DNA from: Tubiluchus corallicola
Taxonomy: Eukaryota; Priapulida; Priapulimorpha; Priapulimorphida; Tubiluchidae
Reading direction: 5' to 3'
DNA length: 64,000 nt
NCBI GenBank assembly: GCA_030141605.1
Contig: JAQGDQ010000492.1
Coordinates: forward strand, 62,001 to 126,000
Below the pieces are notes generated by a model. That model worked only from the letters and a program-made list of their open reading frames with translations, did not search any database and had not been told where the DNA came from. A program made the position numbers and the translations under genes. How positions within the stretch are numbered: the first letter of the stretch is position 1; each line of letters begins with the position of its first letter. Positions 23,936-37,622 of the stretch are shown one piece after another.

Positions 23936-24636
23936 TGTTAGTAACTAAACTATGTATAGTAAACCTACAGTAAAAATAAAAGCAAGTTCATTTGTTTAGG
24001 TAACATGGATAACTGGATATATTTCTCAATAGCACAGTTTAAAAATATCTCTCAATGTCTTTGGCGGGACTGTTTTATTAAAATACTTACAAAGACTGAA
24101 ATCACAAACACAATATTGATTTATGCTAAAGTGATAAATGAGCAAAATAAAGAAAAGAAAATTATGGCTCCTAACAATATTAAGAAAATATGTGTTATAG
24201 GTTTCATTAATCACGAATAAGACTTTAAAAATTTCAAACTTTATTCCACACAAATGAAATTCTAATCGAAAATAGCATCACAATATGAAGTGTGCTTTAA
24301 AAATAACTAAATTTTAGCTTGTTTTTTATCAATTTTACAGCAGCACTAAAAACAAATTAAAAGTATCAATACTTAGCAAAATTTTATTGTGGCAATTTAT
24401 GGCAATAGCATAAGCAAAATATCAAAGCAAAGTTAGTGTACTGTACATTACCATTACACCACCAAAGAATTTTTAGCTTTTTCAGGAAAGCAGACCAACT
24501 AGTACAGTTAAATTAGTCAACTCAACAAGTTTTAAGCTAAAATAATTAGTGTTGATTGAACAAGAAATGAAATTAGATTTGTTAAATAGCTTGCAATTAT
24601 AGGCTTCTCAGGTCTATCTAATTGAAGCTTAGCTTT
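23936..24636. other. LLPH upstream DNA
   Basis: Holds the presumed LLPH promoter and 5' UTR. No TATA box or other clear element was found. Short frames here lack domains. Confidence 0.45.
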
Positions 24637-25083
24637 CATAGTACTGGCAACATACATTAATAGTACATACATTCATAGTACTGGCAACATACATTAATAG
24701 TACATACATACATAGTACTGGCAACATACATTAATAGTACATACATACATAGTACTGGCAACATACATTAATAGTACATACATACATAGTACTGGCAACA
24801 TACATTAATAGTAAATACATACATAGTACTGGCAATAGTACATACATACATAATACTGGCAACATACATTAATAGTAAATACATACATAGTACTAGCAAC
24901 ATACATTAATAGTACATACATACATAGTACTGGCAACATACATTAATAGTAAATACATACATAGTACTGGCAATAGTACATACATACATAATACTGGCAA
25001 CATACATTAATACTAAATACATACATAGTACTAGCAACATACATTAATAGTACATACATACATAGTACTGGCAACATACACAT
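24637..25083. repeat. 37-bp minisatellite, about 12 copies
   Basis: Unit CATAGTACTGGCAACATACA, TTAATAGTACATACATA, with some deleted units and TACATA/AAATA variation. It is itself rich in the shorter ACAT motif. Confidence 0.92.
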
Positions 25084-26633
25084 TATTAATTATACATTAT
25101 ATACAAACTCATTAAAGTGCATACCAAAGCAGCTGTAAAATATTTAGTAGGTATAATTTCATTTTTGAAGTTTTAAGGCTTTTATCTGTACAGAAAAGAG
25201 CAGACATGTTTATCAACACACATAGAAAAACAGATAGTCTAAAAATATGTGAACAAGTATGCGAAAATCTACAAACACAGTCGTGAAACGAAGAATGACT
25301 TCTACTTTATTAACTTTATTGAGATACAAAATATCTCAGACATGTTGATAATTACATTAATAGCTGCACAAAACTGAATAAAGTAAATGGAAAAGTTTTG
25401 CTCAAGGTCAGAATATTCAAGGTCACGGCATTCATTACAAGTAGTGGCTGTCAAAGAAGAGAAAGTCTAACCATCAAAACCAGCTCAATTAAGTTGACAC
25501 AGAAATAGCAAAACTGTTAAATTCCCTAAGGCAACAGATCCTCGACATGCAGAGCAGTGTGGATACTGATAACTGTGCATTTCACGTGTCATGAGCTTGT
25601 TTACAAAACTCAATTTTGCCAACATTTAAGAATATAATTAAAATGTCTCGAATGTACAAATGACAATTAAATTGATTCACTATAATTAAGGAACATTGCT
25701 TACAATCACAACTTCCCTATTTTAATATCCCATGAAACGAATCTTCTTAGTTGACACTGATGTTGAAAATGATGAGATATCTATGCAAATTGTTATGATA
25801 CTGTGAATAATTATTGAAGAAAAAATGGTTATGCCCACACCAGTTAAACACAAACAGATGGAAAAAATCAATGTAGATTCTTACAACAGTAACACTGTGT
25901 AAAGCAGTGTGCACAGGTAAACTGTAAACCTAGCCAAATCTAGCTTGGTGTAACATGTAACATGCGAGCATATATAAAAGAGACACAAACTTTTGCATTG
26001 GCTGTTGCACACTGAGGCATCATTAGTGAATGAATTGATACTCAGCAGTTCTTAGGGTTTATAGCTTTGTTTTTTTTTGGAACTTATACCAGTTATTTGC
26101 CAACATGGCATTTCTGCACACACTGCTTTAATACTCAGAATATGACATACAAACACCAGTGATGGAGAAGAGCAGTTTTGCCTGCTTCATTGTAATTCAG
26201 TAAAGAAGAAAAAGATAAAAATTTGATCACGTTTTCTTAAATCAATAAATTGGTTCATTAATTTTTTACATAAAACTCTTTACCTATATTAGTGCACAAA
26301 CTTAATTCTGCAATAATGGCATAAAATTACATGCAGTTTGTATACATTTAATAAGTACCCACACTTTCATTTCACAATTAAATCAATTAATTTAATGATA
26401 ATTTTTCTGCTATAAAGTTGTGAGTAACAATATGCCAATAATCAAGTTACTAACTCGGTAAGTAGCTCACACAATGTTCTTTGAAGTTATGTTTTAAAAT
26501 AGTTTAAAGAAAGGAGAAAAAACACATATTCAAATACTCAAAAACTTAATGTCACCATCACTAGACAGACAAAGCTACAGCTATAGATATAGCAATAAGC
26601 CAAATCAAAACCCAATCACACACTTCTTTATGA
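25084..26633. other. Intergenic / possible 3' UTR of cytochrome b5-like gene
   Basis: AT-rich. No reading frame or repeat of note. Downstream of the b5-like gene on its own strand, so it may contain that gene's 3' UTR. Confidence 0.5.
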
Positions 26634-26951
26634 CTATTCCACGACACTTGGATCTTTCTCCAAAACTCCCACAAGAAACTCTGAAAGTCTTTGTGCAATA
26701 AACGTCTTCACAATTTTGTGTGCTTTCTGATTCTGGATGGCGCTAGTAGCGTCTTTGCCAGCATATCGCAGTATGGCTTCGCCACCAGGGTGCAGTTCAA
26801 TATATGGAGTGACGTTATAAATGTTGCCTTCATAAATCAACCATGCATCAGTGCTGGTACAATGAGCAGATACTTGTGACTTAGTAAAAGTTTCCAAGTT
26901 TGCCATCGGATGGCACCACGTGTTCTCAAATTGCTGTAATTTTCGAATCAT
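26634..26951 (-). CDS. Small cytochrome b5-like heme-binding protein
   Basis: A cytochrome b5 fold of about 100 aa: FTKSQVSAHC, the WLIYEGNIYNVTPYIELHPGG heme-loop region with its axial His, then AGKDAT and a second likely axial His in QKAHKIV, ending FLVGVLEKDP. There is no C-terminal membrane anchor, so it would be a soluble electron carrier or a b5-domain protein. The frame opens with ATG at 26951 and ends at 26634. An alternative is that CAG at 26934-26936 is a splice acceptor (TTACAG|CAATTT, phase 0) and the start lies in an upstream exon. A possible ATG|GTAAGT donor is visible near 28119 on the minus strand. Its exact subfamily is not recognised. Confidence 0.75.
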   Translation of the reverse strand: MIRKLQQFENTWCHPMANLETFTKSQVSAHCTSTDAWLIYEGNIYNVTPYIELHPGGEAILRYAGKDATSAIQNQKAHKIVKTFIAQRLSEFLVGVLEKDPSVVE

Positions 26952-29950
26952 TAAATGGCAGTATTGAAAAGGGAAATGAGTTCTAACTGAAAGATCATGT
27001 TTTCACAGTCCTTTCAAAATCAAGTCTGTTGAGAAACTTTATCAATCATGCTGGTGGCAAGCTCAAGAACAGCTTAAAGCTATTTCAGGGGAAACAATCA
27101 ATTTTGCCTTTTTTACCATAAACATTCTATACTTTTGTAATCAGTCAATTTACCAGTCATTTCCAGTTATCAAACTTGGGTGAATGAGGTCCAGGAATAA
27201 GTCTATATAAGACACAATGAAGAATTTTTATGCAGACCCAAACAAACAATTAGTGATATGGATAACAACAGACAAATATTACTTCCTGTCCCTTTTCTTG
27301 TACGTGTAAACAGAAAGTCTAGGGAAACAAAATCCAGACAAAATTCAAACCAAAGTTTAATCCAGATTCTTGATTTTTTTCCAATGATATAAAAAATTTT
27401 CTGAAGAAGTCTTGTTATTTGTCACAGAATATATATTATTATTATATAAAAATCTCTTCTCTGGTGCCACAGAATGACAACAAAACACATAAATTGCACT
27501 GTGTGATGGTTTTGTGTTTATGTCAACATATAATGTCTGCAGCCTGTAGAAATGTAGTTTGTGCTTATTATTTCATAAAGATTGTATTTGTAAAAACTTC
27601 AGTTTTTTTAGATAGGAGGATTGTGCTGAAGCTTTGCACTTGTGGTTTTAATTTTTTGCACCTGATGCATTTGCTCATTAGCAACGTAGCCCATTCATGA
27701 CAAGCAATCACTGAATGCCATCATTATTTTATAAATCAGATACTGTACGGTTACGGTTTCAGTCCATATTTAATACTGCTTGACTAGAATGTGCAGATTC
27801 CATAGACAAAGCAAATCTGATGCTTAGTTACTGTGCATATAAGCATGGATATGTAATTTACGGATTTGGTAATATATTATTATCAATTTATTATTAACCC
27901 AAAAACTCATTAAATCAGAAAAATATGTCTGTTTACCTAAATTAGCTAGCTTAGGGATTCTCAGCCAGGAGTGCAGGTATATCTGCACTTCTTAGAGCAC
28001 ACATAAAATCAGAGAGATTAATAATAGAGTATAATGAATGCTGTTTTAAGCTATAGGCAGATTGCAAAAAGAAAGTACCTCGAACCATATGTACATAGAT
28101 TACTTACCATTTAGTTATAATACTTATTGCTGACGAATAATATAAGATGGAACTATTTTGTGGTTAAATAATTAGAAGAACGGAGCGCCAAGAGTACTAA
28201 GCAGTCTAAACTATGTACTAGGTACTGTAATTGTACATAAACCTTCAAAACCTAAGACAAATCAATCAATACATTATCTGGAGCATGGAATATTGTATGA
28301 ATCAGCAAGTGCTTTTGATTTTCTTACACCAAAAAGGAAAGAAAATAGCGTAATCATTCAATGGACATGCCACAGTGGCCGTCAGAAGTAACTTTACTTT
28401 AATTTAGGAAAAGCAAACTCATATCCGGGTTGGCTGAACTAAATTAAGCAAACCAAAAGTAACTGGTCCTTACTTTGGATCTTGTGGGAAAATTACAAAA
28501 ATAAAGAAAACAGCTTAAAGCATAACACGCATAAAACTGGATCTCAGTCAGAGATAAACTACCGTTTACTACTATCACCTGGGATTAACTGTACAGCGAA
28601 AGCAAGATGGGAACTCTTTAGAACTCTTGTTGTTGTCATGAATATGTAAACGCGACTCTTTCCTCGCACATCGCCATCGCTAATTTGAGCGTGTGACACT
28701 TTTTCATTTGCCGTATTAAGAAAATTTCTACAATTGAGTTGTGTGGAGTAGTGTCAGTCAGCTTTATTTTGTATCACTAAATAAATTAAATATTATTTAT
28801 TAGGTTATCTATGTAATTATTACAAGTAGTATTGCTATCTACCATCAACTATATTTGTTTAAGGAGAAACCACGCACAAGGACCCAACAGGTGTGCTTCC
28901 TTATTTTGGCAAGCATGATTACTAATCAAGAATGCAGATAAGTAGGACACGGAAAACTGCTACTCTTTATAACCCATTAATTTTTGATTGGTCAGACTAA
29001 TTGAGTTGAACCAACATTTATAATTTTATGTTATACCGTCACTCTTGCACAAGTTAAAGCATACAAGTTTACATGGAAAAACTAAGCGACAAGGCAGAAT
29101 GTAAAAACGTGGTTTTCCATGAGGTTGCACAACTCTAATTTTTCTTTTTGCTTGGTTGGGGACATAAGTTTTATCAATTAGACCTTCTCAGCAAAGTCAG
29201 TGTATTTCTGGAATGGTTATACTTGGTGATCGTAGGCTGCACGTCATTTAGGAAGCCCTTAGATAATAGTTTGTAGTGGATCAGGTCATGTCGTTTAGAA
29301 GCAGTGTTGGTTGCAGTCAGAAGACTAGCCATTGCCAGTCTTCCTGTCTTTCCACTTATTACCATGCGGTTCCCAGTAGATGGAGTTAATGCCACCCCTT
29401 AATGATAGTGATATCATCAAGCCGTCAAATGTTGAAAGTACAGCTTGAGAAGCCCGTCACCCGAGTGTTCCTGTTCATGTAGATGTAGAAGCCTCCTAAA
29501 GCGATTACTGCTAGGTGAAACTAGCTAACCAACTTGTTCACAGAGACTTACAATTTAAGTCTTAGTTTACTGCATTTTTCTTTCAATTAAAAATCAGTAG
29601 CAAAGCGATAAATCTACCCCACTTTTACTAATTATGTAATTATGTGTTTTCCTCATCAAGTAGTAATGAGCATACAACTAATCGTTTGTTTGTGAGTCTG
29701 TTCTGATAAAGTTAACTTCTAGTGACTCACAGCCTTAGATGAATCAAAACGCGCAAAATTAACAAGTACTTGTGGTGTGTTAGCACCAGTGTGCAGGTGT
29801 TAACCTGCCACTTTGGCATAAGTATCTTTACAGAGCTCTTTAGGTCATACAGATTATCGCAAGCGGCGAGCAGTTTATGGCTAATTTCTGGTTTATATTA
29901 CAGTGCTGGAACTTTAGTAGCAGCAAGCTAAAAATAAAGTGGGATGGCTT
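26952..29950. other. Intergenic DNA, no supported gene
   Basis: No frame here shows a recognisable domain. It could contain 5' non-coding exons or the promoter of the b5-like gene on the minus strand. Confidence 0.5.
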
Positions 29951-30130
29951 CGTAATATAAGAACTACGAATTCCATAAGGGAAGAGGACAACAGCATCAT
30001 CAACAACAATAGAAGCATTAGCAACACAATCACCACTGTTCGTAATATAAGAACTACGAATTCCATAAGGGAAGAGGACAACAGCATCATCAACAACAAT
30101 ACAAGCATTAGCAACACAATCACCACTGTT
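29951..30130. repeat. 90-bp tandem duplication
   Basis: Two adjacent 90-bp units starting CGTAATATAAGAACTACGAA that differ at one base (AGAAGC/ACAAGC). The near-identity implies a recent event. Confidence 0.93.
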
Positions 30131-30443
30131 CAGATTGCCAACGATACCAGCGAAAATAATGTGAGATAGCCGGAAGCCTTCAAACCAGCATATATGTTTT
30201 AATGTGGAGCAGTAGAAATTCTTAACTAAATAAGCTTTAAGCAAGATCTCACAGTAACCAAACCAAAGAATACACCATTACCTGTTGCACGCTAAAACAA
30301 TTACAAAACAGAAAGTGCTACAAACGATTGCGATAAGCTATAAAATCAGCCCATTATCGAGTACTTGTAAATTGGATTATCAACCTTAATAATACTTGTT
30401 ACTTTGATAATAATTATGTTTATCTTTCTTGGCGCGCAAGATG

Positions 30444-31093
30444 ACGATCTGACAATTGCATCAACTTCAGCTTGATGAGTGTGACACACCTAGACGATCT
30501 GACAATTGCATCAACTTCAGCTTGATGAGTGTGACTCACCTAGACGATCTGACAATTGCATCAACTTCAGCTTGATGAGTGTGACACACCTAGACGATCT
30601 GACAATTGCATCAACTTCAGCTTGATGAGTGTGACTCACCTAGACGATCTGACAATTGCATCAACTTCAGCTTGATGAGTGTGACACACCTAGACGATCT
30701 GACAATTGCATCAACTTCAGCTTGATGAGTGTGACACACCTAGACGATCTGACAATTGCATCAACTTCAGCTTGATGAGTGTGACTCACCTAGACGATCT
30801 GACAATTGCATCAACTTCAGCTTGATGAGTGTGACACACCTAGACGATCTGACAATTGCATCAACTTCAGCTTGATGAGTGTGACACGCCTAGACGATCT
30901 GACAATTGCATCAACTTCAGCTTGATGAGTGTGACTCACCTAGACGATCTGACAATTGCATCAATTCAGCTTGATGAGTGTGACACGCCTAGACGATCTG
31001 ACAATTGCATCAACTTCAGCTTGATGAGTGTGACACACCTAGACGATCTGACAATTGCATCAACTTCAGCTTGATGAGTGTGACACACCTAGA
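30444..31093. repeat. 50-bp minisatellite, 13 copies
   Basis: Unit ACGATCTGACAATTGCATCA, ACTTCAGCTTGATGAGTGTG, ACACACCTAG. Units vary at ACACACC/ACTCACC/ACACGCC. Each contains CATCAA...TTGATG, a short hairpin-capable inverted repeat. Confidence 0.96.
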
Positions 31094-33769
31094 ATTTGAC
31101 GACAAAGAAAACATTGCAGGGAAGACGGAGAGTTTTTTGGAAAAACCGAATCGGTGAAGCAAGACTGGGTTCACAGAGCAACAACTGTGAGCTCAACAGA
31201 AACCTTGAGCACATAGCAAATCTAGATCAAGCGAGTCTGTCATCGTTACGCGTTTGAAAAGATGAAGCCATTTATATATGATGCTTTATGTTTACTGTGT
31301 TTTACAACTCGCGTGGCTTAATGTTCAACAAATACTTATAATTTTCTTTCTTTGTTCGTTCTTGCATGGCGTACATGTGCTAACACTGTCACAACACGAA
31401 GCTACAATAAAACCAGAAACGTTTCTAAATCTTCCAACTTATAAACAAATAGTAAAATAATTTGATTAAAGTTTATTTATGCTTGTGATTAAATCTGCTT
31501 GCTGATTATTGTTGTTTATTGCGTGGCGTGTGAGGTAGCCACGATGGGCATGGCAAACTATCAAGGCTCTATTTAATAAGCAACACATTTATTAAATATC
31601 AAATAGAACACGGTAAATGTAAGAGGATGGTCATTCTAGCCCTCCGCCTTCAAGTCAGCTCCTCATCTCTCCCGAGGTGCGGGCCTCAAACACTTTTGTC
31701 TAACTACCTAATGCGCCGTGCACTTAATCTTGTTAACCAAAATCATTATTAACACAGGTTTCCTTTCCTCAAATTTTGTATAAGCAATTGTTGCAAAAGT
31801 CATGGTGTGATTTCACAACGAATAACCGAATATAAAAGCAACATTTTGAAAGTGTATAAACAGCTCATGGAAGCACTATTGGTTTGACAGTGACAGAAGA
31901 CGGATAGTATGCACAGGTAGATTAAGCTTCAATGTTGAACATTTTACTTCGATGTATAGTTGATTTATGGATAGTCTGAAGAGCATCAGACAGCAACACG
32001 TTGGTATGAGCGTTCATATGTGGGAAGCCTCTAGACCCACATATGACATTAAAACCACGAAGAGAAACTTAGAATTCTATTGATTAATTAGCAAACGTTT
32101 TGACATCTTGCTTTTGAGAACTGTTGAAATTTTGAGCATGCATAGCAGGGGCGGAACTAGGAGGGGGCGAAGGGGGGCCCCTGATGCATAGATGGCTTTG
32201 ATTACAAATTTCTCCAGTGTGTCTATTGAGCCAGAAACCATGTTTTAAATAATAAGACAGAAAGTGAATTGTTGTTAAATGGTGATCAACTACTGACTGT
32301 GCATCAATTAATGTAAAACTTCAAATAAAACCAGCTGACTGGCTTCAGTGTAAACATGAGGACAGCATAATAACAAGAGAAGTGAAACCATTATAATATT
32401 CTGTTTCGCGGGCAGTTTTCACTGAATGTAACAAGAAAACGTTGTACATTCCTCGACCAATGCAATAAATGTATGCGTATTTAGACTTCATTTTTCTAAA
32501 CACTCAAACTGTTGGAAATTATCTAACTTGAAATTTTATAAAACAGGATGTTAAACATTCAAATTTCGGACTCTGATGTCTGAAACAGAAACTATCATAG
32601 TTGCAGCTCGATGCCTAGACAGTCTTAAATATTTTGTTTATGCCGTAAACACAGAGAGTCAACACAAAAATTGAACACCAGGATCACCATAATGACTCTG
32701 CTATCACCAGGCAAGGTCATTATCATTGTTACCACCACGTGATCATTACACAACCACTAGTACCAGTGCTACCACCGCCACCGCCACCGAAACAACTACG
32801 ACTACTTCAGTACGGCCAGACTCTACATAAATACCAACACTATAGCATCACCACAACTACCAGCTGCAGTAGCATCAACATTACCAGCACCAGCCTTGTT
32901 CAGCTAAAAAAATTTAACTGATTAATCAGCGTTTTACCCACCTAAACGGAAACATTATTAGTCTACCAAGACGGTGGAAGCAAAAATAATCGGCTACTGA
33001 TTTGTAAACCATTATTAACAGTGAATATTAAAAAATATAGTAAAAAGGCTGTTTGTTTATTGATTCTAGGCATGGTAATTTTTAATCTACCAATCTGATG
33101 CAATACTTTTCTTAATGTAATGAACGTTAGTAAAGTTAGGGTACTCGCTAATCGAAATTTCATAAACCAGCTGTAATGGTCAGTTCAGATTACAATATGG
33201 TATACTGCCGCAAGCTCGATTCTCCTCTTTCACAGCTAGCCACATTGTATTTCTCAAGGTTGCAGGGTAACGTGTTTTTGAACGTGTTAGAAAATTGTCT
33301 AATTTTTATAATAATTAGATTTATTAAATCTAATTAGCCTGGTGATAATTCATTCTTCAACGTAATTTACAATAGTTAGTAGGTCCCAGAAAGGCCATCT
33401 TTTAATTAGTCATATTGATTTCTACAACATTGTAATGCGAACAGCATCTACTTCAATTTGTTTTTTTTTCTTCTTTTTTGCCAATCCTTTTCTTTTGTTG
33501 ATTAATCTGTGCCACCTGAGCACGGGTTTGCAGAAAATCTTTAATAACTACTATTAGGCCACTGATTTTTTTCTGAAAAATGCAACTGATCCGTGGTAAT
33601 GTGCTGCATAGCAACATGCTTTTGTTTGCTAATAAGACAGAGCCTTACTCTTATGACGAGAGTAACTGTTGTTATGCAACTAGACCTTACTTTGTAAGCC
33701 TTAGTCTCTCTCTTTCTTATGAAGGAGCTGCTGTGGAAGCTATTTTTGTGCCGATATACGTCTAATATC
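31094..33769. other. Intergenic DNA upstream of LRR-C
   Basis: No supported gene. It contains a hAT-like end at 32146, ACC-rich low complexity near 32730-32890 and T-rich tracts near 33460. Confidence 0.5.
32146..32185 (+). mobile_element. Possible hAT-type transposon end
   Basis: CAGGGGCGGAACTAGGAGGG is typical of many hAT terminal inverted repeats. No partner end or 8-bp target duplication was found nearby, so it may be a fragment. Confidence 0.35.
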
Positions 33770-34361
33770 ATGACAATAATTCTTTACATTTCACGCATTG
33801 CTATCCTTGTGTCACTTTGCTTTAGAGAAGTAGCGCTGCTTCTAAAAGACCCGTGTGATGCTAATCGGCCACCAAAAGAATCTGGATGTATCGCTTTGAA
33901 TGACGTTCAAGCCAATGTGTGCAATATCACGTGTGACAATATCCACAGAGGGCAAATGCAGATACTTAGTAGATACATTCAGGACCATACTTACAGGCTG
34001 GTCATACAAAATTACAAAGAGTTTTCTTTGACAGACGATTTTCTTAAACATAAAAGAGTTGACATCTTAACTTTGGATTCCACTGAAATTATAAGTATCC
34101 GTGAAAACACCATTTATGGAAATATTGACACAATTATTTTAAAGCGAAATCCTGACTTAATTGTAATTTACCCTCGAGCATTCATGCAAGTGATTCATCT
34201 TAGAGAACTCATCCTTATAGAAAATCAATCATTGTTAAAACTTGATTTGGATCTAAAAGTGAATTTTTATTTTCAAACGTTGAGAATATTAGATGGTGCC
34301 TTGAAGAGTATGCCTGCACCAAGAGTGAAGAGTAAACGTGAAGTAGAACTGTTTTTACATC
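33770..34361 (+). CDS. LRR-C exon 1: signal peptide, Cys cap, LRRs
   Basis: The ATG at 33770 starts a hydrophobic leader (MTIILYISRIAILVSLCF). An in-frame ATG at 33719 would add 17 polar or charged residues before it and is less likely. The cap holds CDANRPPKESGC and CNITC, where the usual Gly after the last Cys is replaced by Asp. LRRs include FSLTDDFLKHKRVDIL, IYGNIDTI, YPRAFMQV and DLDLKVN. The exon ends CAT C|GTAAGT, phase 1. Downstream in-frame sequence is intron, including a GA dinucleotide run. It joins 37263 to give 254 aa, the shortest intact member of the family. Confidence 0.83.
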
Positions 34362-34397
34362 GTAAGTCAGCTTTTATTGTTGCATTTGTTGTAAAGC

Positions 34398-34441
<44 letters not shown>

Positions 34442-34802
34442 GAAATTTTTTATTTCTTTAGATTCAACTTTTTATTTTTTACCTAAGGTTTATAGCATAA
34501 AACATTTAAATATTTACAGCAAAATGCAAAATATCTATATTTGTACTTGAAAAATTCCCTTTTGAAACATTGTGAGCAATTTTGAGTTTTCTGATATAAT
34601 ATAAATTACATTTGTCCAAGTAGCCAATGAGTAACAGCTATTGCAGTAATTTTATAGTAACTGAGCAGCTTCCAAATTTTCCGATAGGTTTATTACCATG
34701 GCAGTAATAAAAAGGGTTTTGATTAATTATGTCAAGGTCAATCTTCTTGGCACTTGAAACAATGTATCCGAAATATTTTAACAAGAGCAAGTACAAGGCA
34801 AG

Positions 34803-37182
34803 CAAGTACTAGACATTCTATTACACACTCCTAGACACTCTATTGCCCAGTACTAGACACTCTATTGCCCCGTACTAGATACTTTATCACACAGTATTAG
34901 ACACTCTTGACACTCTATTGCACAGTACTAGACACTATTGCACAGTACTAGACGCTCTATCACACAGTATTAGACGCTCTATCACACAGTATTAGACACT
35001 CTATTGCCCAGTACTAGACACTCTATTGCCCAGTACTAGACACTCTATCACACAGTATTAGACACTCTATTGCCCAGTACTAGACACTCTATCACACAGT
35101 ATTAGACACTCTTGACACTCTATTGCACAGTACTAGACACTATTGCACAGTACTAGACACTCTATTGCCCAGTACTAGACACTCTATTGCCCAGTACTAG
35201 ACACTCTATCACACAGTATTAGACACTCTATTGCCCAGTACTAGACACTTTATCACACAGTATTAGACACTCTTGACACTCTATTGCACAGTACTAGACA
35301 CTATTACACAGTACTAGACACTCTATTGCCCCGTACTAGACACTCTATTGCCCAGTACTAGACACTCTATCACACAGTATTAGACACTCTTGACACTCTA
35401 TTGCACAGTGCTAGACACTATTGCACAGTACTAGACACTCTATTACACAGTATTAGACACTCTTGACACTCTATTGCACAGTACTAGACACTATTGCACA
35501 GTACTAGACACTCTATTGCACAGTACTAGACGCTCTATTGCCCAGTGCTAGACACTCTATTACACAGCATTAGACACTTGACACTCTATTGCACAGTACT
35601 AGACACTATTGCACAGTACTAGACACTCTATTGCACAGTACTAGACACTCTATTGCACAGTAATAGACACTCTATTGCACAGTAATAGACACTCTATTGC
35701 ACAGTAATAGACACTCTATTGCACAGTACTAGAAGCTCTATTGCCCAGTACTAGACACTCTATTACACAATCCTAGACACTCTATTGCACTGTACTAGAC
35801 ACTCTATTACACAGTATTAGACAGTCTTCACAGTCTATTGCACAGTACTAGACACTATTGCACAGTACTAGATACTCTATTGCACAGTACTAGACACTAT
35901 TGCACAGTACTAGACACTCTACTGCACAGTACTAGACAATCTATTGCACAGTACTAGACACTCTATTGCACAGTACTAGACACTCTATTACACAGTCCTA
36001 GACACTCTATTGCACGGTACTAGACACTCTTGACACTCTATTGCACAGTACTAGACACTCTATTGCACAGTACTAGACACTCTATTGCACAGTCCCAGAC
36101 AGTCTATTGCACAGTACTAGACAGTCTATTGCACAGTACTAGACAGTCTATTGCACAGTACTAGACACTCTTTTACACAGTACTAGACACTCTATTACAC
36201 AGTACTAGACACTCTATTACACAGTACTAGACACTCTATTAAACAGTATTAGACACTCTATTGCACGGTACTAGACACTCTATTACACAGTACTAGACAC
36301 TCTATTGCACAGTCCTAGACACTCAATTACACAGTACTAGACACTCTGTTACACAATATTAGACAGTCTACTACACAGTCCTAGACACTCTATTGTACAG
36401 TACTAGACACTCTATTACACAGTACTAGACACTCTATTACACAGTATTAGACACTCTATTACACAGTACTAGACACTCTATTGCACAGTACTAGACACTC
36501 TATTGCACAGTACTAGACACTCTATTACACAGTACTAGACACTCTATTGCACAGTACTAGACACTCTATTGCACAGTACTAGACAGTCTATTGCACAGTA
36601 CTAGACAGTCTATTGCACAGTACTAGACACTCTATTACACCGTACTAGACACTCTATTACACCGTACTAGACACTCTATTACACAGTACCAGACACTCTA
36701 TTACACAGTATTAGACACTCTATTGCACAGTACTAGACACTCTATTGCACAGTACTAGACACTCTGTTACACAGTATTAGACACTCTATTACACAGTCCT
36801 AGACACTCTATTGCACAGTATTAGACACTCTATTACACAGTATTAGACACTCTATTGCACAGTACTAGACACTCTATTGCACAGTACTAGACACTCTGTT
36901 ACACAGTATTAGACACTCTATTACACAGTCCTAGACACTCTATTGCACAGTACTAGACACTCTATTGCACAGTATTAGACACTCTGTTACACAGTACTAG
37001 ACACTATTACACAGTCCTAGACACTCTATTGCACAGTACTAGACACTCTATTGCACAGTACTAGACACTCTATTACACAGTATTGCATAGTACTAGACAC
37101 TCTATTGCACAGTACTAGACACTCTATTACACAGTACTAGACACTCTATTGCACAGTACCAGACACTCTATTACACAGTACT
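34803..37182. repeat. 22-bp minisatellite, about 2.4 kb
   Basis: On the order of 100 units of CACAGTACTAGACACTCTATTG type, with variants (TTACACAG, TTGCCCAG, ATCACACAG, GTCCTAG) and some longer composite units near the left end. It fills most of the LRR-C intron and stops 78 bp before the exon 2 acceptor. Confidence 0.97.
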
Positions 37183-37262
37183 GGAGTATGTACTATGTAA
37201 ACCAAGATCCTTAAAGAGATGGCATGACAGTATTCCACATTTTGATTTTTGATTTTTTTCAG

Positions 37263-37435
37263 GCAATCGTTTTGTTTGTGACTGCGCCATGATTTGGACT
37301 AAAGCCTTCGCTTGGAAACTGTCATCTATTGATTGTGCAGAACCACCACGGAAACATGGGCGAGATGAGATAACTGTGGATGAATTTTGCGAGAACGAGT
37401 TCATTGAAACTTTATCAATCGCTAATTATCTCTAA
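37263..37435 (+). CDS. LRR-C exon 2: terminal LRRCT
   Basis: The acceptor GATTTTTTTCAG ends at 37262. C+GC gives RNRFVCDCAMIWTKAFAW, then IDC, EPPRKH and DEFCENEF, a complete four-Cys LRRCT. The frame stops at 37433-37435 after IETLSIANYL. Those last residues resemble the first LRR of other cassettes (LTIANYAE), so this terminal exon may come from a longer cassette cut short by a stop. Exons total 765 nt (254 aa). AATAAA is present at 37465 and 37617. Confidence 0.82.
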
Positions 37436-37464
37436 TTGTCCGAAATGTGTCAAATACTCGTTTT

Positions 37465-37470
37465 AATAAA
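37465..37470 (+). terminator. Possible poly(A) signal for LRR-C
   Basis: AATAAA 30 nt after the stop codon, with a second candidate at 37617-37622. Confidence 0.35.
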
Positions 37471-37622
37471 CAGTTATATACATTACTTATATAAAATTCA
37501 GATGTTAGTCATTCGCAATCTGTTTACCAATATTAGGCCTATTTGTCAATATTATCCATGTAACTACTACGCATTGTGGATTGTTAAAAAAATTTCTTGT
37601 AGAATTCAGTCAGTTAAATAAA

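Noticed and set aside
30444-31093. Possible CRISPR-like array of 50-bp units
   Set aside because: Units are contiguous with no unique spacers, and the DNA is clearly eukaryotic. It is a minisatellite.
33719-33769. Upstream ATG extending LRR-C by 17 residues
   Set aside because: It would place charged residues ahead of the hydrophobic leader. The ATG at 33770 gives a normal signal peptide.
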